DNA of 64,000 bases from Erigeron canadensis. Taxonomy: Eukaryota > Streptophyta > Magnoliopsida > Asterales > Asteraceae. A program made the position numbers and the translations under genes. The notes beneath the pieces are model-generated. The model was not told where the DNA came from and searched no databases. It worked only from the letters and a program-made list of their open reading frames with translations. Of the stretch, positions 22,774 through 34,114 are shown in pieces. Within the stretch, counting starts at the first letter, position 1, and every line of letters starts with the position of its first letter. The stretch covers positions 40,071,559 through 40,135,558 of the forward strand of contig NC_057765.1 of assembly GCF_010389155.1 (NCBI RefSeq), written 5' to 3'.

Positions 22774-25700
22774 ATGGTTAGAGTGAAAAAGGAACGACGT
22801 AGACACGACTTGGCGGTTAAAGAAACGGGACTGACATCGAGTCCGTCGATTTCTGGCAGTAGTAGTAGTTGCGATGCAACTACACCGAGGTCTTGTAATA
22901 GATGCGGGTTAGCCTATTAAGTTGCTTTTACAGTTTACTAAGTTGCATCTAACTGACTTTGAAATTAGGTTTTTATTTTTATGAGGGTTATGTTTTTTTG
23001 TTGTTGTTTTAGGATCATCAATAAGACTAAACGTCCATCGCAGGCAGGCTGGACAGACGACGAGGTTAGTTCTGACTTCAGTTTAAATACACTTTTGTGC
23101 TTGTTTAGACTCCTGCTGCTGCTATAGAATCTAAGTTTCATTTGGGCTAATTTAGGGTATTTTAACGACTCGTATAACTAGTTTGTATAGGAGTAGTAGC
23201 TTCAGTATGATTAATAATTTAGAAGTTTGGATTGTATTTGGAACTTATGAGCTACTGTAAGTTCAAAGCAGAACATTGATTATTGCATTCACCAAAAAAT
23301 GGCCAAACATCTTGGGTGCTGAATTATGGTGGTTTTGATGTGTTGAGTTTTTGGAAGAATGTCTGGACTGCTGGTTTTTAGTTTGTTAGATATAGTGTGC
23401 TGTTAGTTGATGAGTATAGCCATCTTCACTATCTGTGATGATCTACGTAGTACTGATTTGGAGTTACCAAACTGATAAGTCTGACAGTTGGGGATGGAAG
23501 AATATGATGGATATTAGGGATTTAGTAAAGCAACACATTTTTGTGAAACTTGGTGATGGACAGAAAACATCAATGTGGTTTGACAAATGGTATGTGGATG
23601 GGCCTTTATGTGCCTTCATTAATAGAAGAGCTTTATATGATGCTAGAATGGAAGATAACATTACTGTTGACAAAATGATTTGCAATGGGCAATGGAGATG
23701 GCCTGCTGGATGGACAGAAGAGTATCCTGCACTTAGAGAAATTGTTGTTCCTAATATTCTCATTGGGGCAGAGGATAGAATGTGGATCACAAATGACAAT
23801 CAACTGGTTGATTTTCTACTAAACAAGCTTGGAAGGATTTGAGGGATGAAGGGTCTAGTGTGGAATGGAAAAGTGTAATTTGGTTCAGACAATTTATCCC
23901 AAGGTATGCATTCAATTTTTATGGTTAGCAGTGCAGGAAAAATTGTTAACTCAAGACAAGATGGTTTGCTGGAATCAAAATGCGGAGTATAAATGTGTGT
24001 TCTGCAGCAGTTCTGTAGATAGTCATGATCATCTCTTTTTTAAGTGCGAATATATAAATGATATTTGGAAGAATGTAAGTCATGTATCAGATGCAGAAGG
24101 TGGATAGTCTTCAAGATGTGATAAGAATTTTAGCCAGGAATAAAGAAAATATTAGGAGTGGTGGTGAATAAACTAATTGTGGCTGCTGCAGTATATTATA
24201 TTTGGCAAGAACGAAATGCTAGAATTTTCAAGAATCAAGAAAGGAATAAGGAGAAACTATGTCAGATCATCACAGATAGTGTTAGATTCCAATTAATGGC
24301 CATCGAAGTGAGAAGAACCAGCAATGTGGAATTTACAATGGATTGGCAATACTCTGAGAGCTATTTGATTTGTTGGCGGATATGAATTGGTGGGGAATTG
24401 ATGTTTTTGAATGAATGATTGATTGCTCATGCGTATAGGAATAGTGAGTCATGCAAGATGGGACTACTTGGTCCTATACTAGTGCAGTCAAACATCTTGG
24501 GTGCTGAATTTTGGTGGTTTTGATGTGCTGAGTTTTTGGAAGAATGTCTGGACTGCTGGTTTTTAGTTTGTGCTTCTTAGCTTGTTAGATATAGTGTGCT
24601 GTTAGTTGATGAGTATATAGGTGAATTCTGTTACAGTTGGAATTGTCAAATTGACTGTATTTGTAAAATGTACATATTTTGAATATTAATATAATTCACA
24701 TTTTCACTAAAAAAACATTGATTATTGCATTTTTTTTTCTATCTGTTTTAGGATTATCTGTTAATTGAGCTAGTGAAGAAGCACAATGCGAAGAATTGGA
24801 AGAGAATAGGTGAGGTAGATATCATGCACTTATTTTCTGTATTTGGTCAATTACAGAACCATATATATTGATCATTTGATTCTGAATTAAATGTTTGATC
24901 TATTTTTCCAAACTAATTGCAATCGACATTCACATATCATTTGGACAGGAGTTCAGAAAGTTATATTGTTTAGCTTGATAAACTGTTCTTCTTTGTCTTG
25001 TGAAGCTGAAAGTATTCCAGGCCGGACAACTCGTCAGTGTTTCTCTCGTTGGAAAAAAGTTCTTAATCCTGACATTATCAAAGGGATATGGACCAAGGAG
25101 GTATGTTTGGGCTCTATATTGCCAGTTTGTTTCTTTGTTTCTTTTATTGATTTCTAATTTCTATCCAGGAAGATGATCATATTGTAAAGCTTGTGGAGGC
25201 TCATGGTTGTTTGAAATGGTCACTTATTGCAAAGTATTTACCCGGTCGAATTGGAAATCAATGTCGGGAGAGGTAAGTGATGTTACTCAACTCTTCCTTT
25301 TTTGTAATATTCAAGTAGCAGAGCTTGGAATCCACCATCATTTCTTGTGTAAAATGTTCGTGTGATTTATTCGGAATCATTTAATGTGTGTGTGTGTGTG
25401 TAGAGACTTGTGTGCATTCTAATATCAAGTGGCTTTCCATCATCATTCAGTGTTACACTGATATCACACCGTATTGGTTTATGGTTTCTCAGGTGGCACA
25501 ACCGTTTAAATCCAGCTATAAAGAAAGCAGCATGGAGTAAAGACGAGGAATTAATTTTTACAAATTACCACCATATGTATGGGAACAAATGGACTGAAAT
25601 AGCTAGATTTCTACCAGGAAGGTACCCTTGAAAACATCTTTTTGTGGACCTTATGGTGGTCATAGATATTTTTATGTGCTGGTTTTAGTTTTGTTACCTA

Positions 25701-26971
25701 CAAATAAAGTGTGTCGAGTTTCAAACTTTGCTCTCCGTAATCTACAAATAACAAATAAGTTAGCTAAAAATGAAGTGGGTCAATTGGATTAAATGTTGCC
25801 AAAGTGTGTGTTTAGTGCATAAAACCTGTCTTATTCAAAATGTTAAGCTTTAAGTTATATGATTTTTGGATACCTATTTCATGAAAGAAAGTTATACATT
25901 TGGACTAGTGTTTTGGTCATGATCCGTACAAAATACCCATTCTGACCCATTACCCAATCCACTCATACCCACACTACCAGAATTCACAGTTTAGGATGCA
26001 ACAAATGAACTCGAACCATCCATGTGTAGTCTTGGTTGCCCTCTCATTGATTTTCCATCTCCGTCAAGTAATTTTGTGTATTTGGCAGGACTGCCAACGC
26101 GATCAAAAACCATTGGAATTGCTCTTTGAAGAGAAAGTTGGATGTAAACATGCCTACTGTTTTGCCACCTAATGAAAATACACATAAAGAGCCTTACAAC
26201 AGTGAAACAAAAAAGGAAAGCAGAGGACCGACACAAAATATTGTTCAAAACACGTTATTTACTCAAAAAAGTGTATTGGAAAGTGAATGGATGTCCCCGA
26301 AGGGGCTATCAGAGAAGGATTTGAATGCATGTTCCGCCCTCTTATCTCTAGGAATCAGTAATTTTGGTAGTACCAATCAAGATTGTCCAGGTTTTGCCAG
26401 ATTCGCTAAAGGCAATGAGTTCAAGACACCATCAAGGCATTCTGATCCTATTACAGACTCTCATATGATATATGAACCTCGTAAAAGGCATAAGATAGAT
26501 GACGTTAATGATTTGAAACCCTGGTCTTCACCAGAGCCTTTTTTTCTGAATTCATCTACATTTGGCGTTCGTGAAAATAGTGGACTCCCACATCCGCAAA
26601 ACAGTTTTGGACGTGAAATTGATCAGTTATCTTGTGTGGCTCCCCCTGATCTTACAAGCATCTCATTTAGTAACAGTAGTCCAGAATCTTTCTTGACAAA
26701 CTCCGAAACGAGTTCAAATAGCACACGTTTCATCTTAGGGAAGGAGTTTTCTGTTGTTTGTTTATGTCAATGTACACTTGGTCAATATCACACACATTCA
26801 TGTGGAATCAATCATGGAAAAAAAATCAAGACCGCTGGTTCAGAAAACATGAAGCCAAGTTCAGACTTGTGGGTTCATAGATCTAAACCATCACTAGGAA
26901 GATACCTGGATCGTATGTTCAGTTCAGAATGGGATTTAACTGTTGCCAAAGCTTCAACCAGAGTTGTATAG
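22774..26971 (+). CDS. MYB3R: R1R2R3-type MYB transcription factor (MYB3R)
   Basis: Seven coding exons: 22774-22907, 23013-23064, 24752-24809, 25006-25100, 25169-25272, 25493-25621 and 26089-26971, giving 484 residues with matching phases. Three MYB repeats occupy about residues 56-208 with all nine core tryptophans: W58/W78/W97, W110/W130/W149 and W162/W181/W200. They include the R2-type IWTKEEDDHIVKLVEAHG and R3-type RTANAIKNHW. This organisation defines the plant MYB3R class, related to animal c-Myb, which binds MSA elements and controls G2/M genes as activator or repressor (established for the family). The ~275-residue tail is Ser-rich with a basic YEPRKRHK segment and no domain I recognise, so activator versus repressor is undecided. 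A LINE copy sits in the intron after exon 2. A two-codon upstream ORF precedes the start. Confidence 0.9.
23290..24713 (+). mobile_element. 5'-truncated, decayed LINE (non-LTR retrotransposon) in MYB3R intron 2
   Basis: The 18-bp sequence AACATTGATTATTGCATT flanks the insert exactly (23272-23289 and 24714-24731). The 3' end is a short A tract after CACTAAAA. Broken frames read as the C-terminal part of a LINE reverse transcriptase polyprotein: GDGQKTSMWFDKWYVDGPL, NGQWRWPAGW, then the zinc-binding region LLTQDKMVCWN...CVFC...DSHDHLFFKC and the tail VYYIWQERNARIFKNQ. The frames shift near 23842, 23865 and 24107, so it is inactive. The first part (23303-23418) repeats the 3' segment found at 24488-24619. 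Confidence 0.88.
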
Positions 26972-28149
26972 CTCCATCTACAAATGTGAATATGGACACT
27001 GGATGCTAAGTGGTGACTCTTTGATTTACTGTAATTGGTGAGTTTTTATCTTTCTTAAATCAAGTCATTATCTGGTGGTATTCGCGACCCATATATCTAT
27101 GAATGGGTTGATTTTGGCGCAAGTTTTATCTATTACGGGTCAAATAAATAAGAATGGCTTATAAGAAACACTTTGAACGGGTTAAAAGTCTCTCAAAACA
27201 AATCTTAATCCATAACGTTTACTATATGCGCTTCCTTCAAAAAACGATTTGACGTACTAGATTGTAAGACAATTAATAATATTGAGAAACTAATATTTTG
27301 GTTCAACCCAACGTTACCTGTACCCAAATCTGTTTTGATCTGTTAGGCATGTTGTCTAGCATGCCCATATTGTTATGTGACTGCCTACCAAAGTTTTTTA
27401 AGGGGCTGCGTTTTAAAGTATAAAATTTATTTATTTATTTATTTTAAAAAAATCTGCTCCAAATAGTATATACTCAATTAAACTAAAGGTAAATCTTTAT
27501 CTTTATATTCCCGATCGAATTCAAATTTCATATGTAGTTTGTTACTTTGTTTTTCCTATTGCTAGCACTAGTCAAAACTTCCTTTTCTATTGTATGAAGA
27601 GTTGTTGCCAAAAGCATTGAATAATTAAAGCTTAAAGTGTCTGCAAGTTTCATATATGTAAAATGTATCTACTATCAATTTCCATTTCTTATTTGCAGCT
27701 TTTGTTTAGCCAACAGTAAATACACTAATCGAGTAATCGTATAGACCGATTCTATTTCTTACTCATCTTTTATTACTTTATGTTATATGTACTCTTTCTT
27801 CTATACTATGCAGGACATAATAAATGGTTGAACCAGAATAATGGTGCATGCAAAGCTAAGAATAACAAGCAGACATCTTTATGTTTAGCTGTAGCACCTT
27901 ACTGGACGGAAGTAAAGAGTAAAACGAAGTTTCTTAGGCAGCTTCAGAAATGGTATTGCATTTATAGATGAATGCTTTATTGTGCCGGCGTTTTTGGCCT
28001 AATATGAAGAGGCCTAACTAGATAAGAAAATCCTAACTAGATACTAATAAGAAAACGAATATAGGTCTAATTAGCAATTCATTATAGTCTTTTGGACTTG
28101 CAATACTAATAATACAAAATTACAAATATATCAATACTACTAATATACT
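26972..28149. other. 3' region of MYB3R and AT-rich spacer
   Basis: No gene supported. It holds GGGTCAAATAA/GAACGGGTTAAAAG-type motifs that recur in this genome. One short frame near 27.8 kb follows a possible acceptor (ATGCAG|GACATAA) but shows no family similarity I can name. Confidence 0.4.
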
Positions 28150-28490
28150 CCTTTTTTTTGTTTTGTTTTGAACAGCAAAAAAATATATTTATTATGAGGT
28201 AACTAGCAAGACACTAGTTACCAAGATTATTACAGTTACAATCTAGAAACAAAACAAGCTACAACATTCTAGACTCATCCCGTGACATGAACTGCGAGGC
28301 CCACAAAAAGGGTGAAAAAGCTCGCTTAGACACGAGAAAAACCCCCAACCAATAAAGGCCGAGCCACCGGTTTTTACTTTGTGGTGTTTTTGATGTAGAC
28401 CCAACCATGCCACGGGGAAAAGACTGTTTACAATAAACAAGAAATACAAGTGATAACAAATGAAACTCATGGCAGAAACTTGTAACCAAA
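28150..28490 (-). mobile_element. 5'-truncated LINE 3' tail with 12-bp TSD
   Basis: TACTAATATACT occurs exactly at 28138-28149 and 28491-28502. The insert, read on the minus strand, ends with TTGCTAGTTACCTCATAATA, then TTTTGCTGTTC and an A-rich tail, a typical plant LINE 3' end. The rest is non-coding. The GCTGTTC-plus-poly-A end is shared with the 29-bp insert at 56053. Confidence 0.75.
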
Positions 28491-28502
28491 TACTAATATA
28501 CT

Positions 28503-31500
28503 GCTAACAGTTAATTTCTTCTAATTACCACCAAATTATGAAAACGTGCAATCCGAAGCTTCAAATATCCCAACAAGTTGACAGAGAAATGATAACCACA
28601 TAGTGTCCATGTTATTCCGTCATGTAAAGCTTGTGTTTTGGACAAAAGAACTCTGAAAACGCACCTCCGGCCAAAACAAAACAGTAGACAACCCCAACAA
28701 GGATTCGTAAGCTTGTACATCTAGAATCTTGACCGATGACGGTACTCGAGAAAAGCAAAGGTATGAAATGATACTTTTTGTTACCAATGTCATTGGCTAA
28801 CCGATGGACAATGGGTAGGGGCAGTCGAGATTATTCACATATGTAAAACAACAACAAATGATTTTATTTTATTTTATTAAAAAAGGACCATATCCTTCCC
28901 TTTTTACAACGCACATTATTCACCTAATAACTTTACTTGTTGCCGTCACGGTATCACCTATCTTGTAAGATCATCCACACTCTCAACCTACATCAACCCA
29001 ACCTTTAATAAAAAATTAGTTTCTCTCTCTTCCACTTAAACAACTCAACCTAACTCAACCTTTTACACACATTCACAACTCAACTTATATTATTCTTTTA
29101 ACTAAATTAATATGATTTATGGTTTTTATCAATTCAATAAAATTAACAGATCTATAGTAGAAAATATGAATTTTAAAGAATTTATAGATTACAAGTGAGA
29201 TAATGATATGAGTACAAGTTATGTCTATACACTATTTATAGACCAAAAATGACTTTTTATATATATATAAAAAAAATAACTAGATAACATCAAACTTTTT
29301 TTAAGATAAGATTTTTCATCCAAGAATATTTTGAACCAATAACAATAACAAGTGTCATAAAGTTATATATTAATATAAGGTTTCGTATCTGAAAATATAT
29401 ATTTTTGAAATTTCTTTGTTTTTAATAAAATTTATGTCAAAAAGTTCGTAAAGAAAAAAATAGAAAATAACATGTTTTTATATTTTTATAAAATATTATA
29501 AAATGGAAGATATAAAAAAAAAACTAATAAGGTTTATAAATAAATTTTAACTGATCACAATGTGACAAATGGCAAAACAGAAAGTGACTCCCTTAAGTCA
29601 TGTATTTTGTGTGACTTTTTCTTTTTCTTAAATATCTTTTCATTAACCCACTTCTTAAAAGGTTGGGGATGTGAATGGTTTAAGGAGGCTTCACGAGACA
29701 AGTGTCAATTTATCCAAATTTTAGTTAACGTGTTTAAAATAATAGTGTGATAAAGACACATTTGACTTTAAACCTTATAAAATATATTTTAAAGTCACAT
29801 TTTGACAAATTCATTTTATCCAAATTTTCTTTGAACCAATGTCATTGTTCCCTATGTTTGCATGTGTACGGCTTGTAATAAAGACACTTTTGGCTTTATG
29901 TTTAAAGGCTTCTTGCCTTGTTTGTGTAAGTCTGAGTTTGATACTTTTGATATTCATTATATGATTTCCTTTTATTAACATTCTGAATAGGTCACAACAT
30001 TTATATTTGATGGTGGTGGTTGAGAGTTTGAGACATATTGGATTTAGATTGAACAAGAGTGGGAATATGGAAGTAGAATGAAAATTTAATCGGTGATTAT
30101 GAGTCGTTTCATTTGGGAAAATGATATAGATACTGCTAATTATGTTTTCATGACCGTTTTAAATATTTTTCATTTATAATTATAGCCAAAATTGATGTAA
30201 ATGAAGTAATATATGAACTTTAAGGGCCTATAAGTCTTATAAAATTAATTGATTGCTTAAAAGAAAACAATTAGATATATGGTGGTCTTTATGGATATTA
30301 ATATGTGAAAAAGTTTGAATTAAGAGAGTGTTAAAATAAAATTAACAAATACCGATTTAAATATTTTCAGATCTTAAGTTTAATTTATCTAACTAAAATT
30401 TTTGAGAATGATGAATCTTACGGTTCGTAATTGAAGAACTGGACATGTGAGGTGTTGTATAAGAAACGGGGAATTAACTAAGCAAAAGATTGGGTGTTTG
30501 GATTTTATGGGAGGTTGTGATTAAAAACAGGAATGCTACATCTACAAATAATTTATAAACAAATGATTACAAACACATGTAAAATATGGTGTGAACCAAT
30601 CAAGAGAAAGAAGAAATAGAAAAAATATGAGACATCTTAGTCCTAATTTAACAAACACATGTAAAAAGTACTAATAATTTTGAAAAAAATTTAAACTATC
30701 TATTTCCTCTTCATAAATAAGTTTATATACTAAACACCTCTATCCTTTTCAAACTCATTAACTGCTATGCCATTTCATTAAACCTCTATGAGGATACCAT
30801 GTCCCTTACCATTATTTTTCTACCGTTCTATGAGAATGACACACTTTATCTACCATGTTCTAAAGTGTCTTGTATTCAGGCCTTAACTAAGAAAGAAGTC
30901 TCTTTATAAGGACTTGATTTGGGTATACTCGGGTTCAAGTCTATAAGACAGGGTTTACCTCTATTAATCGTGGTGTTTTCAGGCGGATTAATAGGGGGTT
31001 TTCTCATCGGGTACTTGAAATAGGCAATTCTACTTTGCTGGAGTTCTCTAACGTGGACCCGGTTAAGACAACGTATGCTAAACCTCTCGTTTTTGAATTA
31101 TGACACGAAGTTTTCAACGAAATTCACCTTCAAATTTTTTTTTTTTACCATGTCATTTACCACTAGTTTTCTAACGTTGTAAGACAACTTTATTAAGGGA
31201 AGATTTTGATTATTGGATTAAATTATAAGTTATTAATTAAAGATGATTTTTAAATTTAGACTTTTGCTTTGTATTGTAAGGGTCAAAATCTCCCTAACTT
31301 TATTAAAAAAAACTTGTTTTCAACTTTCAAGGATTCTCAATTTATAACTGCCACGTTTGCTAATATCCAACAATGTGATATTGTAATTTTTTGTCACACA
31401 TAGATGTAGGAAATGATATAATTGGACCATAATTACAGGATTCGCTGAACACCTCACAAATTTCATTATTGGTTCGGCGATCCAAATCGCGAACCCGCAA

Positions 31501-32088
31501 ACCAAAGACAAAAAATATTGAACTGGTAGAGGGTGGTTTGACGACCCCAAATAGATGTAGTTCAACAAATTAGACAAGAAAAATTTGTGTCCTGAGTTTA
31601 GTATTTTTGATTTAACTATTAGTTAAATATTGCAATTATCAAAATAAATATACTAAATGGATGAGATATAATTAAGGATGGAGTAATTTTTAAATATATG
31701 TTTTATTTTATGTAGTTGGTTTTAAGCTTTTAAGTTTAATGACTTAGTAATTTGTTTTTGATGTATCGAAAAGTTTTTGATTTTAGAGTATTCAATATTC
31801 AAATCTATTATTGTATTTTGAAATTCGACTGCACCTAGTGAACCGAAATGAGTCTACTTTCTCCCGCACAGGATTCACGAGATCCCACAAAATGCGATCT
31901 CAAATCGCGAACCTGAACCAAAACCGTGAATAATGTGACTATGACTTTTCAGCCGTTCAAAAGAAAACGTGACTATGACTTGACACGACCAACTTAATTA
32001 TGTTCTCATTATGTGAGGTAGATGGATAGAATACAAATTTAAGTTTTTCTTTCAAAAGCGCGCCCAATGTAGATATAATTCTCTATAA
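28503..32088. other. Long AT-rich intergenic stretch
   Basis: I see no gene in this 3.6 kb. Frames are short and lack motifs. A tRNA-like box B (GGGTTCAAGTC, 30931-30941) suggests a decayed SINE but no box A or duplication could be fixed. The ~30.5-31.3 kb part has patches of higher GC. Confidence 0.45.
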
Positions 32089-32770
32089 GGCCTGTGCTTA
32101 TAGACACCATCTTCTTAAAGCTTTTTCACTGTCACATCAGCATCATATAATCCAGAACTCTCTTCAGGACACTCACTGTTTATAAGGACAACTTCTTCAG
32201 AACTTTTTCACCACATCATCAATTATTATTTTATAATAACTTATAATTTACGTACAAATTTAATAATTATTAATAAAACATCACATTAATATTAAATAAT
32301 GATAGATACAATTCTTATTAAAAATAACTTTTAGAAATTAAATTTTTATAACAAAACATATCATATAATAAAACTTTTAAGAAATGTCAAGGGTTAAATC
32401 ACACTTTATAACTATTGCAAGGGCTGAAATAAAAATGTTTTTAATATTTTATATACACAATAGTTATATATGTATCTTCTTCTCCAAATTTTCACACCTG
32501 CACATAAAATCACACACACAATTACACAAAGCACACATATTATTCTATAAAAATAAAGCAAAAATATACATGTAACAAAAAAAAACAGAAAGAAAAAGAA
32601 TAAGAAAACAAAGCAACTCAGCCGCTCCTCTGACCCCACCAATTTGCGTCCTTCATTATCTACGTGAGGACTCCAGCTCCAGGACGCAAACTATGGAAGT
32701 TCACTGTCCATAGCGTCCAACGTCTTCATGGTCTCATGACGCAGCTCCAAGACGCCTATAAGCACCGGCC
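32089..32770. mobile_element. TIR element, copy 1 of a neighbouring pair
   Basis: Ends GGCCTGTGCTTATAG and (reverse complement) GGCCGGTGCTTATAG form inverted repeats of about 15 bp, with further imperfect complementarity inside. The interior has the order short GC-rich block, AT-rich block, CACACA run, AGAAAAAG run and GCGTCC-rich block. No coding frame. Confidence 0.6.
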
Positions 32771-32796
32771 AAATACAATTCACAATCACCAAGTAA

Positions 32797-33412
32797 GGCC
32801 AGTGCTTATAAGGATGGAGTCCTCACAGCTTCTTGACTGCCACGTCAGCATTACATTACTTAGGACTCCCCTCAAGACTCTCACTGTTTCTCACTGTTTA
32901 TAAGACAAGCTTCTTCGAACTTCTTCCTCACATCATCAATTAATTTATTTTTCCCTATTACCTAAACATATAATTAAATAACTAGTTTTTGAATATTAAA
33001 AAACATATTAGGATTAACAAATTATAAAGAATACAAAAATAAAAACAATAAATTAATTTTAGGGGCTAAATTGATAACTTTTAAAACTCAAAAAGTTAAT
33101 TCATAAACATGTTATATTATAAGGGTAGAAATGAAAATTCATTATTATATATATACATATATGTACCTGTCCCCTTTGTCTTCCTCAGCAACTTCACCTG
33201 CAAATCTCACACACACACAAACTAGAACAAGATACAAGACATACACATATATATATTATAAATATATCTACCATGTTTATATATGTATTAAAGCAAAAAA
33301 AGAAGAAAAAGAAAAATAGAAGTAAACACCGATGGCCCCACACGCAAGCGTCTTCCAACTTCTTGTGGGAGAATATTTGGCTGGACGCAAGCTTGAGGAC
33401 ACTAGCTGTCAA
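32797..33412. mobile_element. Related TIR element, copy 2 of the pair
   Basis: Starts GGCCAGTGCTTATAAG only 27 bp after copy 1 and repeats its internal plan: CTCACTGTTTATAAG, CTTCTTC.AACTT, CACATCATCAATTA, a CACACACA run, an AAGAAGAAAAAG run and a GCGTC block at 33335-33400. A clear right TIR is missing, so the right border is approximate. Confidence 0.5.
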
Positions 33413-33804
33413 TATTCCACCTCTATCATCATCTTCTCACTTTAGTCATTTTTCTTGCTCAATCCAAATCCAAAATGTCTAAACTATCACGACCAAATCT
33501 TCTGATCGAAGAAAACGTAAAAAATAAAAAGAATAAGCAGGCACACAAAGAATTTCGGAAACAATTCATCCGAAAAAACCCCCAAAATAATACCATCCAT
33601 CTATAAAACCAGTCCTCATATCTCTAATATGTTGGAACGCACCAATTATATAAATCCCATATGTTCCTCAACCGTACCCATATAATCCAAGAAATTTGCA
33701 AGCTACTTTTAACTAGGTCATTAACCCAGCCCGTGATTTCTTAAAAATTACCAAAGATGGTTGGTCATTTTGAGATAACAATGAAAAAATAAAATAAAAA
33801 CAAC

Positions 33805-34114
33805 TATGATAATATCAACCCATTTCCTCCCGGGTGATATACGTGTGTTATTGTTATGGTGACATAAGGTTTTGTATGAAAGTTGATTATATCCCTCCAG
33901 TAGCGTACCACCCACCTCAAATAGCATCATATCGTTCCGAACATACTTGCGACCCTTATAATAGTAAGGATCCAATTGTCTTTGGGTCAATGCTATTTGA
34001 AACCGGTACGCGGCTAGAGCAATTTTGTCAACGATTATACAAAATGTTATCGTCACTAAACAATAACACACACGTACGTATCAGCCCGTGAGGGAGTGGG
34101 TAATTGTTATCATC
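33805..34114. repeat. Imperfect long foldback repeat
   Basis: The left half (from ATGATAATATCAACCC) and the right half (ending GGGTAATTGTTATCAT) are inverted copies across about 150 bp each. Shared blocks include ACGTGTGTTATTGTT, TTTTGTAT and TCAAATAGCAT on one strand and their complements on the other. As a result, similar peptides (DPYNSK../DPYYYKG.., NNNT.ISPG) read on both strands. Probably a MITE with very long TIRs. Confidence 0.65.

Noticed and set aside
27780..27971. Extra 3' exon of the MYB3R gene
   Set aside because: There is an acceptor-like ATGCAG, but the MYB3R frame already ends at 26971 and the peptide shows no similarity to MYB3R tails.
30900..31110. Second SINE
   Set aside because: Only a box B-like GGGTTCAAGTC is clear; no box A, poly-A end or duplication could be fixed.
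33748..34091. Overlapping frames of 85 and 107 codons
   Set aside because: Products of a foldback repeat, not independent genes.
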